DNA from: VKMB-3413 sp041027365 | GTDB lineage: Bacteria > Pseudomonadota > Alphaproteobacteria > Rhizobiales > Rhizobiaceae | Assembly (NCBI RefSeq): GCF_041027365.1 | Contig: NZ_JBFTEH010000009.1 | Location: 62,001 to 126,000 of the forward strand | Reading direction: 5' to 3' | DNA length: 64,000 nucleotides | Part shown: positions 8,439 through 17,711 of the stretch, piece by piece | Numbering within the stretch: position 1 is the first letter of the stretch | Layout of the letters: each line of letters opens with the position of its first letter | Made by a program: the position numbers and the translations under genes | Notes under the pieces: generated by a model | Seen by the model: only the letters and a program-made list of their open reading frames with translations | Database searches by the model: none | Told to the model about the DNA's origin: nothing

Positions 8439-10054
8439 AGCATCACCACAGGCGCCTCCGCCGCCGCCTCGGCCACCTCCGGCCGGGGCGCGTCGCCCTT
8501 CTTCGGCACCATCAGCGACAGCACCAGTGTCAGCGCGGAGACGGCGAACATCGCCCAGAAGGTCAGGTTCAGCGAATGGGCGAGCGCGGCCTGCGTCGCC
8601 GGATCGGCGACGATCTGGCCCGGCTGGTCGAGGAAGCGCTGGATGCGGTCGAAGTTTACGCCGTGCCCGCTGTTCGTCAGGCTGACGTTGAACACCGCGC
8701 CGAGCGCGGTGGCGCCAAGGGTCGAGCCGAGATTGCGGGCGAAGATGTTGGAGGAGGTCGCCGCCCCGCGCTCGTTCCAGCCGACGGCGCTCTGGATGAT
8801 GACGATCGCGGCGTTGGTCAAAAAGCCCATGCCGAAGCCCATGACGACCGAGCCCGCCGCCGCGACCGCCGCGGGCGTGCCCGGCCGCAGGAAGACGAAG
8901 ACGACCGCGCCGAGCGGCAGGAGCGCCGCGCCGAAGAGCAGGATCGGCCTCAGGCCGAAGCGGGAGAAGTTGCGCGCGGCGACCGTCGCACCGATCGGCC
9001 AGCCGAGCACCATGGCGGTCAAGGTGAAGCCGGCGACGAGCGGCGAATAGCCGAGGACGCCCTGCACATACATCGGCAGGAAGGTCGTCAGGCCGATGAC
9101 GGTCATGCCGCTGAGCAGCGTCGCCGCATTGGTGGTGGCGATCGAGCGGCGCGTCCACAGGGAGATGCTCACCATCGGGTCCTTCGCCCGCCGCTCCTGG
9201 ACGAGGAACAGGGTCCCGGTCACGACGGCGACGACGAGCGACACGACGACGGTGGCGGCCGAGGAGCCGACCTCCGTCAGCGCCACCATCAGGGCCGCGA
9301 CGGCGATGGCGAAGAGCGTTGCGCCGAGGACGTCGATCTTGCGCTTTTGCGGCGTGATCCCCTCGTGCAGGAAGGCGATGAAGCCGGCCGCGGCGAGGAT
9401 GCCGATCGGCACGTTGATCCAGAAGATCCAGGCCCAGGAGACGTGCTGGATGATCAGGCCGCCGGCGAGCGGCCCGACCACCGAGGCGATGCCCCAGACG
9501 GAGGCGAGCCAGCCCTGCACCTTGCCCCGCTCCTCGACGGTGTACATGTCGCCGACGACGGTGATCGCGACCGGCTGGATGGCGCCGGCCCCCACCCCCT
9601 GGATCAGCCGGAAGGCGATCAGCGAGGGCATCGACCAGGCGAAGCCGCACAGGATCGAGCCGACCAGGAAGATCGCGATGCCGAGCAGGAGGATGGGCCG
9701 GCGGCCGTAGAGGTCCGCGAGCTTGCCGAAGGCGACGGTCATGGCGGTCTGCGTCAGGAGGAAGGACGCAAAGACCCAGGAATAGAGGTGGAGGTCGCCG
9801 AGCTGTCCGGCGATCTGCGGCATCGCCGTCGAGACGATGGTGGCTTCGATGGCGATCATCGTCATCGCGGCCATGATCGAGGCGACGATGAAGGGACGGC
9901 GCAGCGTCTGATTTTCAGGCATTTGGGTCGGACCGATGGTGGGCAGCGTCGCCGGTGGGCGGCTGGCGGGCGAGGCCGGGAGAGACAGGGCGTCGCGCCC
10001 GCGGTCCGGAGCCTTGGAAAGGGTATCGCTAAGGGAGTCTTGCGACGCTGCCAT
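8432..10054 (-). CDS. MFS transporter, DHA2 (EmrB/QacA-like) 14-TM drug:H+ antiporter family
   Basis: Inner-membrane proton-coupled exporter. About 540 residues with the DHA2 hallmarks: opening TM with TIVSTAMPQIAG (motif D1-like), loop 2-3 motif GKLADLYGRRPILL, and a motif C-like stretch (GPLAGGLIIQHVSWAWIFWI). The hydrophobic pattern suggests 14 TM helices, and a soluble tail ends in acidic/Ala-rich residues. The start is uncertain: ATG at 10054 leaves a ~44-residue Pro/Ser-rich leader before the first helix, while ATG at 9922 (MPENQ) gives a family-like N-terminus; a TTG at 10078 is also in frame. There is no regulator or membrane-fusion partner beside it, and the substrate is unknown. Confidence 0.88.
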   Translation of the reverse strand: MAASQDSLSDTLSKAPDRGRDALSLPASPASRPPATLPTIGPTQMPENQTLRRPFIVASIMAAMTMIAIEATIVSTAMPQIAGQLGDLHLYSWVFASFLLTQTAMTVAFGKLADLYGRRPILLLGIAIFLVGSILCGFAWSMPSLIAFRLIQGVGAGAIQPVAITVVGDMYTVEERGKVQGWLASVWGIASVVGPLAGGLIIQHVSWAWIFWINVPIGILAAAGFIAFLHEGITPQKRKIDVLGATLFAIAVAALMVALTEVGSSAATVVVSLVVAVVTGTLFLVQERRAKDPMVSISLWTRRSIATTNAATLLSGMTVIGLTTFLPMYVQGVLGYSPLVAGFTLTAMVLGWPIGATVAARNFSRFGLRPILLFGAALLPLGAVVFVFLRPGTPAAVAAAGSVVMGFGMGFLTNAAIVIIQSAVGWNERGAATSSNIFARNLGSTLGATALGAVFNVSLTNSGHGVNFDRIQRFLDQPGQIVADPATQAALAHSLNLTFWAMFAVSALTLVLSLMVPKKGDAPRPEVAEAAAEAPVVMLE

Positions 10055-10149
10055 AGGCCCGCCGGGGCAAGCTGACAAGCCGGTAATGAAGCGGCTGCTT
10101 CACGGACGCGTGCACGCCGTCCAACGGCCGCCGCTCGGGCCGGAACCGC

Positions 10150-10788
10150 TCAGAGATCCACCCCCGGCCGCGGCGCCAGGGGCGGGTTCTCCGGGCTCGG
10201 TGCCAGCAGCGCCCGTTCCTTCAGGAAGGGATCGATCGCGAGTGCCGCGCGCAGCTGCTGCTGCGCCAGCTCGGCACGGCCCTGGCGCATCAGGATCAGC
10301 GCCCGGCCGGCCATGGCGGCGAAATGCCTCGGTTCGAGCGCGATCGCCCGGTCGACATCTTCCAGCGCCCCGTCATCGTCGTCCTGCAGGAAGCGGACGA
10401 AGCCGCGCTGGTTGTAGGCCTCGGCATAGTTCGGCGCCCGTGCGACGGCCTCGTCCAACAGCTCGCGGGCGCCGGCGAAGTCGTAGCTCTCGCGCCGCCG
10501 CATCGCCTCGGCCAGCAGCCGCCCCGTTTCGGTGTCCGGCGCCTGCATCCACATCTGCCAGATCGCGCTCTCGGCGGCTCTCGCGGCCGCCTCGCTGCGA
10601 GCCGAGCGCAGGGCCTCGAACAGCCTGTCGCGACGGGCATCGCGACTGCCGCTCGACGGGTCGGCGGGTGTGGGCAGGGTCGCCGAAGGGCTGGTGGCGC
10701 CGTCATCGGCCAGCACGCCGGAAGGGAGCGCAGAAAGGGCAGCCAGAACCGCGACCGAGACATACCGACCGAAGATGCGAAGCGACAC
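10150..10788 (-). CDS. Exported tetratricopeptide-repeat protein
   Basis: 212 residues: an N-terminal signal peptide (hydrophobic stretch VAVLAALSALPSGVLA, cleavage near residue 27), a Pro/Ser-rich linker, then about three TPR-like helical pairs (for example YAEAYNQRGFVRFLQDDDDG and the following FAAMAGRALILMRQGRAELA), ending in a Pro-rich tail. Probably a periplasmic protein-interaction scaffold. The GTG start at 10788 is preceded by AGGAG at good spacing. It stands alone between the MFS gene and dppA. Its function cannot be named from sequence. Confidence 0.8.
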   Translation of the reverse strand: MSLRIFGRYVSVAVLAALSALPSGVLADDGATSPSATLPTPADPSSGSRDARRDRLFEALRSARSEAAARAAESAIWQMWMQAPDTETGRLLAEAMRRRESYDFAGARELLDEAVARAPNYAEAYNQRGFVRFLQDDDDGALEDVDRAIALEPRHFAAMAGRALILMRQGRAELAQQQLRAALAIDPFLKERALLAPSPENPPLAPRPGVDL

Positions 10789-11117
10789 GGAAGGCTCCTG
10801 ATCATTCGAAGAGGATCGGCCAACCAGCCGGGCATAACCCGGCCGGTCGACGCGAAGACTACCGGCCAGAAGGGATGGGCCGAATCATAAAGCCGTCATT
10901 ACGCTTCGCCATCTTGCAAACCGGCGATGTTCGTCTTCGCTCGGTCCCGCAAGCCCCATTCCCGCAGGCACCTGCCCAGGCATTAGCCAAAACGGGAAAT
11001 GACCATGAAACTGACGAATTTCGCGCCGGACGCCCTTGCCATGTCGCGGCAAAATGTGTCGGATGCCGGCCTTCAGCGGATGAGAAAAATCCGCGATCCT
11101 GACAGGAGGTGTCATTC
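10789..11117. promoter_or_regulatory. Divergent intergenic region TPR gene-dppA
   Basis: 329 bp between two divergently transcribed genes, so both promoters should be here. The segment from about 10880 is visibly more AT-rich than the coding flanks. AGGAGG at 11104-11109 is the dppA ribosome site and argues for the ATG at 11118 over the in-frame GTG at 11109. No operator recognised. Confidence 0.5.
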
Positions 11118-12719
11118 ATGAAACTCGTCACCCGGCTTCTCGCCGCGAGCGCGCTCGCCTTGGCGCTCGGTTCCGCGGCTTCGGCTCAGGCCAAGACGCT
11201 GGTCTACTGCTCCGAGGCGTCGCCGGAAGGTTTCGATCCCGGCCTCTACACCGCCGGCACCACCTTCGATGCCGCCTCGCGCACGGTCTACAACCGCCTG
11301 GTCGAGTTCAAGCACGGATCGACCGAGACCGAGCCGGGTCTCGCCGAGTCCTGGAAGATCTCCAAGGACGGGACGGAGTACACCTTCAAGCTGCGGCCGA
11401 ACGTGAAGTTCCAGACGACGGACTTCTTCACGCCGACCCGGACGATGAACGCCGACGACGTGATCTTCTCCTTCGAGCGCCAGCTCGACCCGAAGAACCC
11501 GTGGAACCAGTACGTCAACGGCGCCAGCTGGGAATACGCCGCGAGCATGGGCTTCCCGGACCTCATCCAGTCGATCGAGAAGGTCGACGACATGACGGTG
11601 AAGTTCAAGCTGAAGCATCCCGAAGCCCCGTTCATCGCCGATCTCGCGATGGACTTCGCCTCGATCATGTCGAAGGAATATGCCGACAAGCTCAAGGCCG
11701 ACAACCAGATGCAGATGCTGAACCAGCAGCCGCTCGGCACCGGCCCCTTCCAGTTCGTCGCCTATCAGCCGGACGCGGTCATCCGCTACAAGGCGAACCC
11801 GGACTACTACAAGGGCAAGCAGCCGATCGACGACCTGATCTTCGCGATCACCACCGACGCCTCGGTGCGCGCGCAGAAGCTGAAGGCCAACGAGTGCCAG
11901 ATCATGCCCTATCCGAACGCGGCGGACGTCGCGTCGCTGAAGGCCGATCCGAACCTGAAGGTCGAGGAGCAGAACGGCCTCAACATCGCCTATCTCGCCT
12001 ACAACACGACGCAGGCGCCGTTCGACAAGCCGGAGGTCCGCAAGGCCCTCAACATGGCGATCAACAAGCAGGCGATCATCGACGCGGTGTTCCAGGGCGC
12101 GGCGACGCCGGCCAAGAACCCGATCCCGCCGACGATGTGGGGCTATAACGACGCCATCAAGGACGATCCGTACGATCCGGAGAAGGCCAAGAAGATGCTG
12201 GCGGACGCCGGCGTCAAGAACCTGAAGATGAAGATCTGGGCGATGCCGGTGTCGCGCCCCTACATGCTGAACGCGCGCCGCGCGGCGGAGCTGATGCAGG
12301 CGGACCTGCAGAAGATCGGCGTCGACGCGCAGATCGTCTCCTACGAGTGGGGCGAGTACCTGACGAAGTCGAAGGCCAAGGACCGCGACGGCGCCGTGAT
12401 GCTCGGCTGGACCGGCGACAACGGCGATCCCGACAACTTCCTCTCGACCCTGCTCGGCTGCGACGGCGTCGGCGGCAACAACCGCGCCCAGTGGTGCGAC
12501 AAGGACTTCGACGCGCTGACCAAGAAGGCCAAGGAGGTCTCCGACCAGGCCGAGCGCGCCAAGCTCTACGAAAAGGCCCAGGTGATCTTCAAGCAGCAGG
12601 CGCCCTGGCTGACCATCGACCACTCGAAGGTCTTCATGCCGATGCAGAAGTCGGTGAAGAACTTCGTGCAGGATCCGCTCGGCTATCACCGCTTCGACGG
12701 CGTGGATATCGAGCAGTAA
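11118..12719 (+). CDS. dppA: Dipeptide/oligopeptide ABC transporter substrate-binding protein
   Basis: Periplasmic solute-binding protein of the PepT/Dpp class (SBP family 5). 533 residues, signal peptide ending ASAQA near residue 25, then the family opening TLVYCSEASPEGFDPGLYTA. Segments NADDVIFSFERQLDP and PLGTGPFQFVAYQPD are typical of DppA. The start is fixed by AGGAGG eight bases before the ATG. It is followed by a strong hairpin, so binding-protein mRNA can be made in excess. Likely substrate dipeptides, though heme or other peptides are possible in this family. Confidence 0.92.
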   Translation: MKLVTRLLAASALALALGSAASAQAKTLVYCSEASPEGFDPGLYTAGTTFDAASRTVYNRLVEFKHGSTETEPGLAESWKISKDGTEYTFKLRPNVKFQTTDFFTPTRTMNADDVIFSFERQLDPKNPWNQYVNGASWEYAASMGFPDLIQSIEKVDDMTVKFKLKHPEAPFIADLAMDFASIMSKEYADKLKADNQMQMLNQQPLGTGPFQFVAYQPDAVIRYKANPDYYKGKQPIDDLIFAITTDASVRAQKLKANECQIMPYPNAADVASLKADPNLKVEEQNGLNIAYLAYNTTQAPFDKPEVRKALNMAINKQAIIDAVFQGAATPAKNPIPPTMWGYNDAIKDDPYDPEKAKKMLADAGVKNLKMKIWAMPVSRPYMLNARRAAELMQADLQKIGVDAQIVSYEWGEYLTKSKAKDRDGAVMLGWTGDNGDPDNFLSTLLGCDGVGGNNRAQWCDKDFDALTKKAKEVSDQAERAKLYEKAQVIFKQQAPWLTIDHSKVFMPMQKSVKNFVQDPLGYHRFDGVDIEQ

Positions 12720-12746
12720 GGGCCTAGCTCTTCCTGCGAACCGATC

Positions 12747-12772
12747 GAAGGGGCGGCTCCGGCCGCCCCTTC
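12747..12772 (+). terminator. Hairpin after dppA
   Basis: Stem GAAGGGGCGG (12747-12756) pairing with CCGCCCCTTC (12763-12772), loop extended by a further C-G pair, followed by TCCATTAT. It separates dppA from the downstream HAD-GNAT-dppBC genes. Confidence 0.7.
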
Positions 12773-12797
12773 TCCATTATGAGGTCCGATATCGGCG

Positions 12798-13646
12798 ATG
12801 ACCGCGACCCACCCGTTCCAGCAGCGCATCCTGCTCGCCTTCGACTTCGACTGGACGCTCGGCGAGGATAGCTTCGAGCGGCTCGTCGCCGTGATGGGCT
12901 TCAACGTCGACACCTGGAAGTCCGACTTCTACCGGCCGCTCGGCGACAATGGCTGGGACGACATCCTGGCGAAGTTCGAGGGCCTGCGCCGCATGTGCGT
13001 CGCGGCCGGCAAGACCGTCACGATCGCCGATGTCGAAGAGGCGGGCCGTACGACGCGCGGCTTTGCGGGGGCGGAGACCATGCCGGAGCGGCTGCGCGCA
13101 GTCGCGCGCGCGGTCGATCCGGCCGTCGAGCTGGAGTTCGCCATCGTCTCCTCCGGCTACCGCGACGTCTTCGGCGCGCATCCCGTCGCGAGCGCCTTCG
13201 ACCGGACTTTCGGCTCGCGGCTCGACGTCGAGGAGAGCGGCGCCGTGCGCGGCGTGCGCAGCATGATTTCGCATCCCGAAAAGGTCCGCTACATCCAGGC
13301 GCTCGCCAAGGGCATCGACACCGACGGCGCCAACGCGCCCTCGCGCACCAATGCGGACAAGAGCGAGGCGGATCTGCGCGTCGCCTTCGACCAGTTGGTC
13401 TATGTCGGCGACGGCGCCTCCGATCTGCAGGCATTCGAGTTCGTCCGCTCGGTCGGCGGCTTCGCGATCGCCGTCTCCCGCGACGGCGGGTTCGCCGCCG
13501 AGGGCGAGATGCTGCAGGCGCAGCGTCCCGACGCGCTGGCGCCGCCGGGCTACGACGACGGGGCGCCGCTGTTCGAGGTGCTTGCCCACGCGGTGCGCTC
13601 GCATGCGAGCCGCATCGCGCTTCGCCGCATGGGGCGCGACCGATGA
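12798..13646 (+). CDS. HAD-superfamily phosphatase in the dpp gene cluster
   Basis: 282-residue cytosolic hydrolase. Motif I DFDWT (nucleophile Asp16, acid/base Asp18), a Lys region near residues 155-165 and motif IV GDGASD near residue 205 mark a phosphoserine-phosphatase-like HAD enzyme with a C1 cap. The substrate is unknown. It is cotranscribed with the GNAT gene (ATGA overlap at 13643-13646), which abuts dppB, so both are embedded between the binding protein and the permeases. The combination suggests processing of an imported small molecule, but that is inference. Confidence 0.85.
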   Translation: MTATHPFQQRILLAFDFDWTLGEDSFERLVAVMGFNVDTWKSDFYRPLGDNGWDDILAKFEGLRRMCVAAGKTVTIADVEEAGRTTRGFAGAETMPERLRAVARAVDPAVELEFAIVSSGYRDVFGAHPVASAFDRTFGSRLDVEESGAVRGVRSMISHPEKVRYIQALAKGIDTDGANAPSRTNADKSEADLRVAFDQLVYVGDGASDLQAFEFVRSVGGFAIAVSRDGGFAAEGEMLQAQRPDALAPPGYDDGAPLFEVLAHAVRSHASRIALRRMGRDR

Positions 13647-14161
13647 CGCCCGAGCCTGCCTCGGCGTTCCCGATCCGCGCCGCCCGGCCGCAGGACGTTC
13701 CGGGCATCGCCACAATCTGGTACGAGGGCTGGCGCGAGGCGCATCTCGGGCACGTGCCGGAGGCCTTGATGCGCCACCGCACATGGGAGACCTTCCAGCG
13801 CCGGTCCGGCGAGCGGCTGGAGGACGTGCTCGTCGCCGAAGCGGACGGCGCGGTCGCCGGTTTCGTCCGCCTGCACCATGACGAGGCCGAACAGGTCTTC
13901 GTCGCGCCGGCCTTTCGGGGAACCAGCGGCGTCACAGGGGCGCTGATGGACGCCGCGGAAGCGCTTCTCGCGCGGCGCGGCGTTGACAACGCCTTCTTGG
14001 TGGTGAACGAGGCCAATGCGCGGGCGCGCCGCTTCTACGAGAAGCGGGGCTGGCGCTTCGCGGCCAAGGTGGATTATCCGGTCGAGACGGAGGACGGGGA
14101 GATGGTCATCCCCATCCTTCGCTACGAAAAGGCGCTGCATGCGCCCAAGACGGTCAGCTGA
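13643..14161 (+). CDS. GNAT-family N-acetyltransferase
   Basis: 172 residues with a GNAT fold: opening PIRAARPQDVPGIATIWYEG, central V-x-P segment (FVAPAFRGTSGVTGAL) where the pyrophosphate loop is a divergent R-G-T-S-G-V form, and the C-terminal NEANARARRFYEKRGWRF typical of the family. It starts inside the HAD stop (ATGA), and its stop (14159-14161) directly touches the dppB ATG at 14162, so it is translationally coupled on both sides. The acyl acceptor is unknown; location within a peptide-uptake operon hints at peptide or amino-acid modification. Confidence 0.85.
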   Translation: MTPEPASAFPIRAARPQDVPGIATIWYEGWREAHLGHVPEALMRHRTWETFQRRSGERLEDVLVAEADGAVAGFVRLHHDEAEQVFVAPAFRGTSGVTGALMDAAEALLARRGVDNAFLVVNEANARARRFYEKRGWRFAAKVDYPVETEDGEMVIPILRYEKALHAPKTVS

Positions 14162-15169
14162 ATGCTTCGTTTCTTCCTGTCGCGCGTCCTGGTCCTGATC
14201 CCGACCTTCATCGGGGTGTCGATCGTCGCCTTCGCCTTCATCCGCCTGTTGCCGGGCGACCCGGTCGCGCTGATGTCCGGCGAGCGGGTGATGGCCGCGT
14301 CGCGCCATGCCGCCATCATGCACGAGCTCGGCTACGACCGGCCGCTCTACATGCAGTACCTCTCCTATCTCTGGGGTCTCTTCCACGGCGACTTCGGCAC
14401 GTCGATCGTCACCAAGCGCGGCGTCGCGACGCAGTTCTTCACGCTGTTCCCCGCGACCCTCGAACTCTCGCTCTGCGCCATCGTCATCGCCGTCGGCCTC
14501 GGCGTGCCGGCCGGCGTCTTCGCCGCGGTCAAGCGCGGCTCCTGGTTCGACCAGGGTATCATGGGCGCGGCCCTCGTCGGCTATTCCATGCCGATCTTCT
14601 GGTGGGGCCTGCTGCTGATCATCCTGTTCTCCGGCGTGCTCGGCTGGACGCCGGTCGGCGGCCGCATCTCGCTGCTCTACTATTTCCCCCAGGTGACCGG
14701 CTTCATGCTGATCGATTCGCTCCTCTCGGGCCAGAAGGGCGCCTTCGGCTCGGCGGTGTCGCACCTGATCCTGCCCTCGATCGTGCTGGCGACGATTCCG
14801 CTCGCCGTCATCGCCCGGCAGACGCGCTCGGCGATGCTCGAGGTGCTCGGCGAGGACTATGTCCGCACCGCGAAGGCCAAGGGGCTGGCGCGCGCCCGCG
14901 TCGTCGGCGTCCACGCACTGCGCAACGCACTGATCCCGGTGGTGACGACGATCGGCCTGCAGGTCGGCGTGCTGATGGCCGGCGCGATCCTGACCGAGAC
15001 GATCTTCTCCTGGCCGGGCATCGGCAAGTGGATGGTGGATTCGGTGTTCCGCCGCGACTACCCCGTCGTCCAGGGCGGACTTCTGCTGATCGCGATGATC
15101 ATCATGCTCGTCAATCTCGTCGTCGATCTCCTCTACGGCGTGATCAATCCGCGCGTCCGGGCGAAATAG
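14162..15169 (+). CDS. dppB: Dipeptide ABC transporter permease DppB
   Basis: 335-residue inner-membrane permease with six predicted TM helices. The family opening (MLRFFLSRVLVLIPTFIGVS) and FIRLLPGDPV are classic for DppB/OppB, as is the EAA-loop region EDYVRTAKAKGLARARVVGV. It starts at the base after the GNAT stop. Confidence 0.94.
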   Translation: MLRFFLSRVLVLIPTFIGVSIVAFAFIRLLPGDPVALMSGERVMAASRHAAIMHELGYDRPLYMQYLSYLWGLFHGDFGTSIVTKRGVATQFFTLFPATLELSLCAIVIAVGLGVPAGVFAAVKRGSWFDQGIMGAALVGYSMPIFWWGLLLIILFSGVLGWTPVGGRISLLYYFPQVTGFMLIDSLLSGQKGAFGSAVSHLILPSIVLATIPLAVIARQTRSAMLEVLGEDYVRTAKAKGLARARVVGVHALRNALIPVVTTIGLQVGVLMAGAILTETIFSWPGIGKWMVDSVFRRDYPVVQGGLLLIAMIIMLVNLVVDLLYGVINPRVRAK

Positions 15170-15179
15170 GAGACTCGCG

Positions 15180-16121
15180 ATGAGCCATATCACCGCCCAG
15201 GAAGCCGAAGAGGGCGTCGGCACCGACCTTCCCGATCCGATCCAGCGCAAGAGCCCGCGGCGGCAGATGCTGGAGGAGTTCTGGTACTACTTCTCCGAAA
15301 ACCGCGGCGCCGTTCTCGGCCTCGTCGTCTTCGCTCTCGTGGTGCTGACGGCGCTCGCCGCGCCGCTGCTCGCGCCGCATTCGCCGGATCTGACCAACAA
15401 CAATGCGCAGCTCGTGCCGCCGGTCTGGCAGACGGGCGGCAGCTGGACCTATCTCCTCGGCACCGACGCGATCGGCCGCGACATTCTCTCGCGCCTCATC
15501 TACGGCTCGCGCTACTCGCTGTTCATCGGCGTCGTCGTGGTGGTGGTGGCGGTGAGCGTCGGCATCGCCATCGGGCTCGTCGCCGGCTATGTCGGCGGCT
15601 GGGTCGACACGGTCATCATGCGGGTGATGGACGTCATCCTCGCCTTCCCCTCGCTGCTCCTCGCCCTCGTCCTCGTCGCGGTGCTCGGCCCCGGCCTCAC
15701 CAATGCGATGATCGCCATCGCGCTCGTCCTTCAGCCGCATTTCGTCCGGCTGACGCGCGCCTCGGTGATGAGCGAGAAGCGGCGCGAATACGTCACCGCC
15801 GCCAAGGTCGTCGGGGCGAGCCCGCTCAGGCTGATGGTGGTGACGATCCTGCCGAACTGCCTCGGCCCGCTGATCGTCCAGGCGACGCTGTCCTTCTCCA
15901 ACGCCATCCTCGACGCCGCAGCGCTCGGCTTCCTCGGCATGGGCGCGCAGCCGCCGACGCCGGAATGGGGCACGATGCTCGCCGAGGCCCGCGAGTTCAT
16001 CCAGAGCGCCTGGTGGGTGGTCACCTTCCCCGGCCTCGCCATCCTGATCACCGTCCTGGCGATCAACCTCATCGGCGACGGCCTCAGAGACGCGCTCGAC
16101 CCGAAGATGAAGCGGAGCTGA
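15180..16121 (+). CDS. dppC: Dipeptide ABC transporter permease DppC
   Basis: 313 residues: a cytosolic N-terminal ~35 residues, then the OppC-type first helix and periplasmic loop (TDAIGRDILSRLIYGSRYSL) and the EAA loop (REYVTAAKVVGASPLRLMVV). AGGAG at 15168-15172 precedes the ATG. It pairs with DppB to form the translocation pore. Confidence 0.94.
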   Translation: MSHITAQEAEEGVGTDLPDPIQRKSPRRQMLEEFWYYFSENRGAVLGLVVFALVVLTALAAPLLAPHSPDLTNNNAQLVPPVWQTGGSWTYLLGTDAIGRDILSRLIYGSRYSLFIGVVVVVVAVSVGIAIGLVAGYVGGWVDTVIMRVMDVILAFPSLLLALVLVAVLGPGLTNAMIAIALVLQPHFVRLTRASVMSEKRREYVTAAKVVGASPLRLMVVTILPNCLGPLIVQATLSFSNAILDAAALGFLGMGAQPPTPEWGTMLAEAREFIQSAWWVVTFPGLAILITVLAINLIGDGLRDALDPKMKRS

Positions 16122-16122
16122 G

Positions 16123-16689
16123 ATGGCTGCCTTCGTCGGCCTCCTCGGAGTCCTGCTCGGCGCGTTTCTCGGCAAGGGCCTGGAGCGTCTGCTCGATCTG
16201 CACCGCAGGCGGGACCGGCAGATCGACATGGTCTTCGCACTCCACGCCGAGATCTCGGCGGGGCAAAGTGCGGCAGATGACCAGAATAGCGAAGCCGAGG
16301 CAGCCTACCTTCTGGAAAACGAACTGCCGGCCGGCCCATCCGACCGGACGGACTTTGTCTTCGATGCACTGAAGGCAGATCTTTCTATCCTGCCGCAGCC
16401 GGTGATTCACCAAATCGTATTGTATTACCGCTTGGCCGAACAATCTAACATGCTGACCGACTTCCTGGGGTCACAGGCGTACAGCGGCCAGAGCCCGGAA
16501 GAACGCAGGCGGTACCGTCGCAATCTCCTAATCGCGTTAGCTGATCAGAAAGTAGCGGCTGGCGAAGCGCTCAACGCGTTGGAAACCTTCATCGCCGAAT
16601 CAGGCGCAACGGTGCCTCAGCGGAGCCGCGTGGCTTCAAACCAGAGGACGAATGGGGCCGACCATGACAAATCTCCAGATCCTGCTTAA
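16123..16689 (+). CDS. Unknown small membrane-anchored protein inside the dpp operon
   Basis: 188 residues, not recognised. One N-terminal hydrophobic segment (about residues 2-20, AFVGLLGVLLGAFLGKGLER) is followed by a mostly helical, charged domain (RRRDRQIDMVFALHAEISAG, then helices to about residue 165) and a hydrophilic tail. It begins 1 nt after the dppC stop, so it is read as part of the operon, yet dppB/C/D/F are otherwise a conserved block. Base composition is visibly lower in G+C and codon use more relaxed (TTG, CTA, AAT) than in its neighbours, suggesting recent acquisition. Possible accessory or regulatory membrane protein. Confidence 0.7.
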   Translation: MAAFVGLLGVLLGAFLGKGLERLLDLHRRRDRQIDMVFALHAEISAGQSAADDQNSEAEAAYLLENELPAGPSDRTDFVFDALKADLSILPQPVIHQIVLYYRLAEQSNMLTDFLGSQAYSGQSPEERRRYRRNLLIALADQKVAAGEALNALETFIAESGATVPQRSRVASNQRTNGADHDKSPDPA

Positions 16690-16727
16690 AGCGCAATATA
16701 TGCCTTTTTGCCTCCCGGTGTAAGAGC

Positions 16728-17711
16728 ATGCCCCTTCTCTCCCTCCGCAACCTGTCCGTCACCTTCGACACGGCCTCCGGCCCGTTCAAGGCGGTCGACG
16801 GCGTCGACATCACGGTCGAGCCCGGCGAGGTGCTCGGCATCGTCGGCGAGTCCGGCTCCGGCAAGTCCGTCGCCATGCTCGGCCTGATGGGCCTCCTGCC
16901 GCCGTCGGCCACCGTGACGGCCGACGAGATGCGCTTCGAGGGCCGCGACATGCGCGCGATGTCCGCCTCCGAACGGCGCAAGATCGTCGGCAAGGACATG
17001 GCGATGATCTTCCAGGAGCCGATCGCCAGCCTGAACCCCTGCTTCAACGTCGGTTTCCAGATCGGCGAAACGCTGAAGGTGCATCTCGGCCTCGGCCGCA
17101 AGGAGCGCTACGAGCGCACGCTGGAGCTCCTGCAGAAGGTCGGCATCTCCGAGCCCGAGCGGCGCATGAAGGCGTTTCCGCACCAGCTCTCCGGCGGCAT
17201 GAGCCAGCGCGTGATGATCGCCATGGCGATCGCCTGCGAGCCGAAGCTCCTGATCGCCGACGAGCCGACGACGGCGCTCGACGTCACCATCCAGGCGCAG
17301 ATCCTCGACCTTCTGCTCGACCTGCAGCGCGAGCGCGGCATGGCGATGATCCTGATCACCCACGACATGGGCGTCATCGCCGAGACGGCGGAGCGGGTGA
17401 TCGTGCAGTATGCCGGCCAGCAGGTCGAGCGCCAGCCGGTCGCGACGCTGTTCGACGCGCCGCATCACCCCTACACCTCGGCGCTGCTCGCCGCGATCCC
17501 CGAGCGCTCCACCGGCTCGCGCCTGCCGACCATTCCGGGCGTGGTGCCCGGCCAGGGGGACCGGCCGGACGGCTGCCTGTTCAACCCGCGCTGCCCGAAG
17601 GCGGACGACCGCTGCCGCACCATCGTGCCGCCGCGCCAGCCGCCGGCGCTGGGCGAGGCGCTGTGCCACTACCCCCTGAACGTGCCCGCAGAAGTGAGTG
17701 CCGCCGAATGA
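16728..17711 (+). CDS. dppD: Dipeptide ABC transporter ATP-binding protein DppD
   Basis: 327-residue ATPase with Walker A GESGSGKS at residues 40-47, signature LSGGMSQRV, Walker B LLIADEPTTALD and the C-terminal oligopeptide/dipeptide transporter extension, including the Cys cluster of GCLFNPRCPKADDRC typical of the 4Fe-4S-binding tail of DppD/F. The stop overlaps dppF (ATGA). Confidence 0.94.
   Translation: MPLLSLRNLSVTFDTASGPFKAVDGVDITVEPGEVLGIVGESGSGKSVAMLGLMGLLPPSATVTADEMRFEGRDMRAMSASERRKIVGKDMAMIFQEPIASLNPCFNVGFQIGETLKVHLGLGRKERYERTLELLQKVGISEPERRMKAFPHQLSGGMSQRVMIAMAIACEPKLLIADEPTTALDVTIQAQILDLLLDLQRERGMAMILITHDMGVIAETAERVIVQYAGQQVERQPVATLFDAPHHPYTSALLAAIPERSTGSRLPTIPGVVPGQGDRPDGCLFNPRCPKADDRCRTIVPPRQPPALGEALCHYPLNVPAEVSAAE

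Noticed and set aside
11109..11117. GTG start for dppA
   Set aside because: It lies at the AGGAGG ribosome site; the ATG at 11118 has proper spacing and gives a normal signal peptide.
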